Below are positions 13,624 to 17,942 of a DNA stretch of 17,942 bases, piece by piece. The stretch spans positions 1-17,942 of the forward strand of contig CAYUMU010000112.1 of NCBI GenBank assembly GCA_964445985.1, given 5' to 3'. The first letter of the stretch is position 1. Every line of letters starts with the position of its first letter. The translations under genes were made by a program, and so were the position numbers. Source of the DNA: CAYUMU01 sp964445985 (GTDB lineage Bacteria; Planctomycetota; Planctomycetia; Pirellulales; S012-138). The notes below the pieces were generated by a model. The model ran no database searches and was not told the DNA's origin. It saw only the letters and a program-made list of their open reading frames with translations.

Positions 13624-15768
13624 TTAAGGCGGCAACTTGAACAGCCGAGCCGTGCCATTTCCGTTGGCGGTGGCCAGGAATTTACCATCGGGCGACAGGG
13701 CAACGTCACGTATTCGGCCGTACAAAGGGCCTACCGTGTAGGCCGTTGGTGTCTTGAATGCTGTCGTCCCTTTCGCCATATCCCAAACATAAACACAACC
13801 CAGATCGGTTCCGGCGGCAACCCAGCGATCGTCTGGAGTTGCATATACCGAGATAAGTTCATCTTGTTCTTGCAGTATGCTCCACTCCACTCCGGTGAAT
13901 CGCGATGCAATTTCCACGCCGGTTTTGGCCGCACGAATGGCGATATACGAATTGACAGCCCCCTCGCTCGGCTTGCACGTATAGACCTGTTCGCCATCTC
14001 CAGATAGGTAGGCAAACGCCCCACTCCACTTGTCTGGCGGCACGCGTGTTTTTTCTTGGAGGTCAAAGGTCCACCAGCCTACGAGCACGCTGTTTCCATC
14101 CGCCGTGAATCCGTGAACTTTGGTCGCAAACTCGTAATCCCCCCACCCCAAGGTTTCAATCCGGTCGATTCGGCGGACCTTCCCGGTGGTGGTGTCGATG
14201 GCGGTCAGCTGGCCATCGTGATGACAAGCAATCTGGCTCGCATCCACATTCCAGTGATAGGAATCAATGGGCTTTGTCAGCTCGTAGTCTTGTTGAATAT
14301 GACCAGTGGCCACATCGTAAATGGCCACACCCTTGTTGCTTGGCGCGAGGAATCGCGTGCCGCTCCGATCTGGCACGGGGCGACCCGGCTCTTGAGACTG
14401 AACTCGACTTAACTCAGCTCCCGTGGAAACGTCAACTTGCCGCACCTCGCCGTTGTTGCCGAGCAGCAGCAGCGTGCGGCCATCGGCGGCGAACCTCACG
14501 CTGCGAATATAGAAATCACGCTCCGGATCGGCTGGCGGAATCGGCTGCCGCGTGGACAGATCCCAAGCTCGAATCTCTCCCAGGGTCGTGCTCGCGACCA
14601 ACACACGATCGTCGGCGCTGATCACGGCGCGGCTGGGCCGACGCACGGGAAGTTCAAAAATCTTGCGGTCTTGCTGAAAATCCCAAGCGATCACAGCGTT
14701 CTCCGCGCGTGCCATCAGCATGCAAAGGTCCGAAGTGAACGGACCCAGCGACGTATCGGCAAGTCCATGCTTGGTGTGAACCGAGATCGAGGACTCCACC
14801 TCGCCATTCGCGGCGTTCAACACCGCCACGTCGCCCCCATTGACCACCGCCAAGCGATCGTCCAGCGAGAACCGGAGCAGATGCCCCACCTCCGCGCGCG
14901 TCCACCTCGTCTTGCCGCTGTTCACATCAATGACCGATACCTTGCGGGACGGATCGGTCACTACGGTGGTTCCCGTGGGATCGAGGCTTGCTTCTGCGTC
15001 AAGCTCCGCAATTTTCACAAGTTCTCCACCTTCGTAGCCCCGCAGCTCCGAGCTATAAAAAAAGCCGATCAGCACCAGCGAGCCGTCGAAGTTGCAGTCG
15101 ATGTAAAGCGGCGAAAGCTTCGAGTCCAAGCGCGCCAATTGCTGGAGCGAAGGCCAGGCATAAAGCCGCACGGTGTCTTTAGCCAACACGTAGAGCTTGC
15201 TCCCGTCTTGCGAGAATTCCACGTCGACTCGACCAGACAGGGCGTAGGTGTTGGACCTCCCTTCGATCAGGCAGCAAACCTCCTTTCCCGTGTGCAGTTC
15301 CCAAACGACGATCCGGCAATCCTGCCCCACGCTGACGGCATATTTGCCGTCGAGCGAAACGGCCAGGCTTCCCGCGGCGCCCCAATGACGCCAGCGGGGA
15401 TCGCCAAATTGAAACCGCGACAACAAACGCCATGGCCGGTTTGCCATTTCCTCGGGATCGGGCTTGATGGGCTGCAACCGAGCGCCGACGCGATCGGGTT
15501 CAGGCGGTTCGCCGCTCAGCGATCGCGGAGCGACTTTGCTGGCTTCGTAATCCAGCAAAAGCTGTGATGGCTCACTGGAACGCTGGGGCTCGGTCACGAA
15601 ACCTGGTTGAGGCGGCGGCGCTTCGGCCGTCGTGCTTGGAGCGCTTTGTCGATAAAACCAATAAGTGCCTGCAACAATGGCAACTACCGACAGGGCCGCG
15701 AGCAATCCCCAAATCCACCAGGGTGTGTAGCGGCGTTTGCGAACCCGCGGCGGAACAAGGTCCGACAT
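13624..15768 (-). CDS. Membrane-anchored WD40-repeat protein
   Basis: A 714-residue protein with a basic N-terminus (RVRKRRY), one transmembrane helix at about 16-38, a Pro/Glu-rich spacer, then degenerate WD40-type blades from about residue 120 to the end. Recognisable blade pieces are SLAVSLDGKYAVSVGQDCRIVVWELHTG near the start, VLVASTTLGEIRAWDLSTRQ in the middle, WVAAGTDLGCVYVWDMAKG late, and VALSPDGKFLATANGNGTARLF at the end. Such propellers are protein-binding scaffolds; unlike many planctomycete WD40 proteins, no kinase domain is fused. The topology suggests the propeller lies outside the inner membrane. The ATG at 15768 was preferred to a TTG at 15780. Third codon positions look less GC-rich than in neighbouring genes. 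It converges on the enolase-family gene. Confidence 0.85.
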   Translation of the reverse strand: MSDLVPPRVRKRRYTPWWIWGLLAALSVVAIVAGTYWFYRQSAPSTTAEAPPPQPGFVTEPQRSSEPSQLLLDYEASKVAPRSLSGEPPEPDRVGARLQPIKPDPEEMANRPWRLLSRFQFGDPRWRHWGAAGSLAVSLDGKYAVSVGQDCRIVVWELHTGKEVCCLIEGRSNTYALSGRVDVEFSQDGSKLYVLAKDTVRLYAWPSLQQLARLDSKLSPLYIDCNFDGSLVLIGFFYSSELRGYEGGELVKIAELDAEASLDPTGTTVVTDPSRKVSVIDVNSGKTRWTRAEVGHLLRFSLDDRLAVVNGGDVAVLNAANGEVESSISVHTKHGLADTSLGPFTSDLCMLMARAENAVIAWDFQQDRKIFELPVRRPSRAVISADDRVLVASTTLGEIRAWDLSTRQPIPPADPERDFYIRSVRFAADGRTLLLLGNNGEVRQVDVSTGAELSRVQSQEPGRPVPDRSGTRFLAPSNKGVAIYDVATGHIQQDYELTKPIDSYHWNVDASQIACHHDGQLTAIDTTTGKVRRIDRIETLGWGDYEFATKVHGFTADGNSVLVGWWTFDLQEKTRVPPDKWSGAFAYLSGDGEQVYTCKPSEGAVNSYIAIRAAKTGVEIASRFTGVEWSILQEQDELISVYATPDDRWVAAGTDLGCVYVWDMAKGTTAFKTPTAYTVGPLYGRIRDVALSPDGKFLATANGNGTARLFKLPP

Positions 15769-15912
15769 GATTCTGCCCAAATGAACGCAACGAAACGAGA
15801 AAGGATCCCACCCAAACCAGGGTGGAAGACCATGGGCATAGTTTCGCCCCCACCTCGCAGGCGTTGCAAGAGCAAACTCAGAAACGGGCCGCCGCAGACG
15901 AACTCATCCGCA

Positions 15913-15972
15913 TTTAACCCCGCAGGGGATTGCAGCCAGTAGCCGGCGGTTGAGCGCAAGCGACACCACCGG
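15913..15972 (+). repeat. Inverted repeat, left arm
   Basis: This 60-nt arm matches the reverse complement of 16096-16153 over its whole length with scattered differences and two single-base gaps. Shared landmarks are the GCAGGGATTGCAG type start, GTAGCC, TTGAGCG and AGCGACA. It is probably a diverged member of a dispersed intergenic repeat family. Confidence 0.7.
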
Positions 15973-15995
15973 GAGTCCAAGCACAAAATTCTCAT

Positions 15996-16020
15996 CGACC
16001 CCGGTTTAGAAAAGGGGTCG
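15996..16020. repeat. Hairpin between the inverted-repeat arms
   Basis: CGACCCC (15996-16002) pairs with GGGGTCG (16014-16020) around an 11-nt A-rich loop. A second, smaller hairpin CATCCT/AGGATG follows at 16054-16070. Both lie between the two arms of the larger inverted repeat. Confidence 0.5.
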
Positions 16021-16095
16021 CAACGGCGTCGGCGGCTTGCTCCACCCGGCTATCATCCTTTTCTAGGATGAACACAGAAACTTACCACCCGCCAA

Positions 16096-16153
16096 CCAGG
16101 GTTGTCGCTGACGCTCAAACCCTGGCTACGAGCTGCAATCCCTGCGGGATAAA
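16096..16153 (-). repeat. Inverted repeat, right arm
   Basis: Partner of 15913-15972. It begins with its own hairpin, CCAGGGTT (16096-16103) with AACCCTGG (16118-16125), and ends in CCCTGCGGGATAAA. Confidence 0.7.
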
Positions 16154-16190
16154 CACATGGAGCCCACAGGCCCCAGTGACGCTTCATCAT

Positions 16191-16221
16191 TTGTCAGGAG
16201 TAGCCGCCAAAGACTTACGAT
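16191..16221 (+). promoter_or_regulatory. Promoter-like pair with no gene downstream
   Basis: TTGTCA (16191-16196) and TACGAT (16216-16221) are 19 bp apart on the plus strand. The next gene is on the opposite strand, so a transcript from here would run antisense into the 3' end of the DUF1501 gene. This is a pattern match only. Confidence 0.2.
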
Positions 16222-16374
16222 AACAGCTTCGTGTTGCTCAATCTATTGACGGTTGCGCCGCCAATGACCGGAAGGCGACGACCGGGAGCCTGGATTCGTG
16301 GGCTATTGGCTCGCGGCGGAGGACGTTTGGAGCGCAGCGCTCAATAAAACGGGAAGTTATAGATCGGCCGCCCC

Positions 16375-17697
16375 TTACCCCATAAACTCGCTAATCACAC
16401 GTCCCTCGCACAGCCGCATGGGGCGGCCGTCGGGGGCGATGTGGGTGGTATCGAGCGAGATGCCAAGCTTGCTGTAGATGGTGGCGGCCACGTCTTGGGG
16501 GAAGTATTCGGCCTCGATGGGCTTGGCGCCCGTGTCGTCGGTCTGGCCTAGCACCAGTCCGCCTGGCGTGCCGGCGCCGGCCATGCACATCACGCCCGCG
16601 CTCGACCAGTGGTCGCGGCCGGCGGCCGAGTTGATGATGGGCGTGCGGCCGAAGTCGGTCAGCCACACCACCAGCGTGTTTTCGAGCATGCCGCGTTCTT
16701 CCAGGTCTTGCACCAAGGCTGGGAACGAAGCATCGAGGGGGGGCAGCAGCTTCTTCAGGCCGTTGAAGTTGTCGCGGTGCGTGTCCCAACCGCCGCTGGT
16801 CACCGTCACAAATCGCACGCCCGCTTCGACCAGCCGCCGCGCCAGCAAACAACCCTGGCCCAGGGTGTTGCGGCCGTAATGGTCGCGGAGGTTGTCGCTT
16901 TCCTTGGAAAGATCGAACGCTTCTTGGGTGCGCTGCGAGGTGATCATGCTGAAGGCGTTGTCGTAGTAATCGTCCATGGCGCGCAGGGCGTCGGCCTTGT
17001 GTTCCAGGCCGCGCTGCAAGCTGTCGATTTGCGACAAGGCCTGGCGGCGACGGTCCAGCCGGCTCAAGCTAATGCCCTTGGGCGGGGTGACATCGCGGAC
17101 GGTAAAGTTCGCGTCGTTGGGGTCGCCGGGCAGTTCAAACGGATTGTTGGCAATGCCCAGGTAACCAGCCACGCCGCCGCCAAACCGCCGATCCACCTGC
17201 GTGCCCACCTGCACAAACGGCGGCAGGTAGTTGCGGTAGCCCTTCTCCTTGGCGACCACCGACCCGAAGCAAGGGTAGGTGATGGCCGGATTGAATTTGT
17301 GGCCCGACATCATGATGGCGTCGGCCGTGCCGTGGCTGCCATTGCGCGGGTTGAGGCTCCGCAGCACGCTGAACCGGTTCAACTCCTTGGCGAACGTGGG
17401 CATTTGATCGGTGAACTGCACGCCCGGCACGGCCGTGTCGATCACGCCAAACTCGCCGCGCACGTCGGCCGCCGCCTCGGGCTTGGGGTCGAGCGTATCG
17501 TGATGGCTGGTGCCGCCCCGCGTCCAAATCAAAATGCAGTTGCGATCCGCAACCGGACCTCGCTCGGCCCGGGCTTGCTGAGCCAGAAAGCTCCCCAGCG
17601 TTAATCCGAGGGGCGCTACGGCGCCTACCTCGAGCATGAATTGACGGCGGGAGCGGCGTTCGCAATCGGCGTTCGAGGTGGGGAACAGCTTCAACAT
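16375..17697 (-). CDS. DUF1501 protein, Tat-exported
   Basis: A 440-residue DUF1501 protein, abundant in planctomycetes and related to the sulfatase/alkaline-phosphatase fold; no reaction is established. The N-terminus carries a twin-arginine signal (SRRQFMLEVGAVAPLG, 16-31, then a hydrophobic stretch to an ARA cleavage site near 44), so it is exported folded. Family landmarks are WTRGGTSHHDTLDPKP (58-73), SHGTADAIMMSGHKFNP (121-137), GGWDTHRDNF (302-311), TDFGRTP (347-353) and GRDHW (360-364). The length is normal. The ATG at 17697 follows a GGAG by 11 nt; a GTG at 17706 is an alternative. DUF1501 genes usually follow a cytochrome/DUF1553 partner, which would lie upstream beyond the window end; none is seen in the 245 nt available. 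Confidence 0.92.
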   Translation of the reverse strand: MLKLFPTSNADCERRSRRQFMLEVGAVAPLGLTLGSFLAQQARAERGPVADRNCILIWTRGGTSHHDTLDPKPEAAADVRGEFGVIDTAVPGVQFTDQMPTFAKELNRFSVLRSLNPRNGSHGTADAIMMSGHKFNPAITYPCFGSVVAKEKGYRNYLPPFVQVGTQVDRRFGGGVAGYLGIANNPFELPGDPNDANFTVRDVTPPKGISLSRLDRRRQALSQIDSLQRGLEHKADALRAMDDYYDNAFSMITSQRTQEAFDLSKESDNLRDHYGRNTLGQGCLLARRLVEAGVRFVTVTSGGWDTHRDNFNGLKKLLPPLDASFPALVQDLEERGMLENTLVVWLTDFGRTPIINSAAGRDHWSSAGVMCMAGAGTPGGLVLGQTDDTGAKPIEAEYFPQDVAATIYSKLGISLDTTHIAPDGRPMRLCEGRVISEFMG

Positions 17698-17942
17698 GGC
17701 GGGCACAACTCCAAGGTAGGATCAAGCCAAGCTGGCACTGCAAGCTTTTGATGCAGGGTCGCGGCTACTGCCTGGGGTGAGGAAAGGACAGCAGCGCGGG
17801 AATAATCGCAGGCGGGGTGATGGATCTTGCGACCATCTCTTCCATCGGCAAGTTTACCGGATCGCCCAGGCATCTCCAACGCATAAACGCCGATTTCCGC
17901 GGGGCGAAATTCGATGACAATTTTACCTATTCATGCGTACAT
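17698..17942. other. Upstream region of the DUF1501 gene, no gene seen
   Basis: The last 245 nt hold no supported gene. They should include the promoter of the DUF1501 gene or the end of an operon partner beyond the window, but no clear promoter or coding remnant was recognised. Confidence 0.5.

Larger units (their letters stand above)
15769..16374. other. 606-nt gap with diverged inverted repeat
   Basis: No gene is supported between the DUF1501 gene and the WD40 gene, both minus-strand. The gap contains the two arms of a diverged inverted repeat (15913-15972 and 16096-16153), small hairpins at 15996-16020 and 16054-16070, and a plus-strand promoter-like pair at 16191-16221. Short open frames through 15684-15995 have no family resemblance. 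Confidence 0.6.

Noticed and set aside
12453..13709. 418-residue minus-strand frame opposite the enolase-family gene
   Set aside because: It is His/Arg/Gly-rich shadow sequence opposite an enzyme whose active-site motifs are intact.
14437..15567. 376-residue plus-strand frame opposite the WD40 gene
   Set aside because: It has no domain, and the minus strand carries consistent WD40 blades.
16609..17604. 331-residue plus-strand frame opposite the DUF1501 gene
   Set aside because: It is a Val/Ala/Gly/His-rich shadow frame with no family signature.

Overview
The window looks like chromosomal DNA of a high-GC planctomycete, probably of the Pirellulales type. This is inferred from gene content: a Tat-type DUF1501 protein, a leucine-rich-repeat lipoprotein, a membrane-anchored WD40 protein, an Ebo pair, a plant-type glutaminyl cyclase, and long gaps rich in structured repeats. 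No rRNA, tRNA, transposase, phage gene or CRISPR array was seen. I support twelve protein genes.

Layout. 1-466 is a gap holding two repeat modules (A at 83-127, B at 131-231). 467-3228 is a minus-strand pair: a secreted peptidylarginine/agmatine-deiminase-family protein followed by a GT39-like membrane glycosyltransferase, joined by an ATGA overlap. 3634-4083 is an orphan CheY-like response regulator. 4306-6081 is an SLC13-type transporter with two RCK_C (TrkA-C) domains. 6288-8735 is a tight run of eboA, a small DUF4085-like gene and eboB. 8864-9694 is a membrane-anchored glutaminyl cyclase and 9860-10843 a UDP-glucuronate decarboxylase (UDP-xylose synthase). The gap after it carries second copies of modules B (inverted) and A (direct), plus a strong hairpin. 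11075-12073 (minus) is an LRR lipoprotein, divergent from an enolase-superfamily enzyme at 12387-13502. The enzyme converges on a WD40 protein at 13624-15768 (minus). After a 606-nt gap with a diverged inverted repeat comes the DUF1501 protein at 16375-17697 (minus).

How the genes fit together. The most system-like part is the eboA / small gene / eboB run. Ebo clusters normally also carry a UbiA-type prenyltransferase, a dehydroquinate-synthase-like protein, a sugar-phosphate-isomerase-like protein and a phosphodiesterase-like protein, and are linked to moving metabolite precursors to the periplasm. Here only A and B are present, with an unrelated small gene between them. Several products act at or beyond the inner membrane (deiminase, GT39, glutaminyl cyclase, LRR lipoprotein, WD40 protein, DUF1501), but no single pathway joins them. 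Other points worth a look are: an enolase-superfamily active site with Tyr where the second catalytic Lys is expected; similar promoter-like signals (TTGNNN, 18 bp, TACGAT) ahead of the transporter and eboA; a layered hairpin upstream of the enolase-family gene; and the mosaic of intergenic repeat modules.
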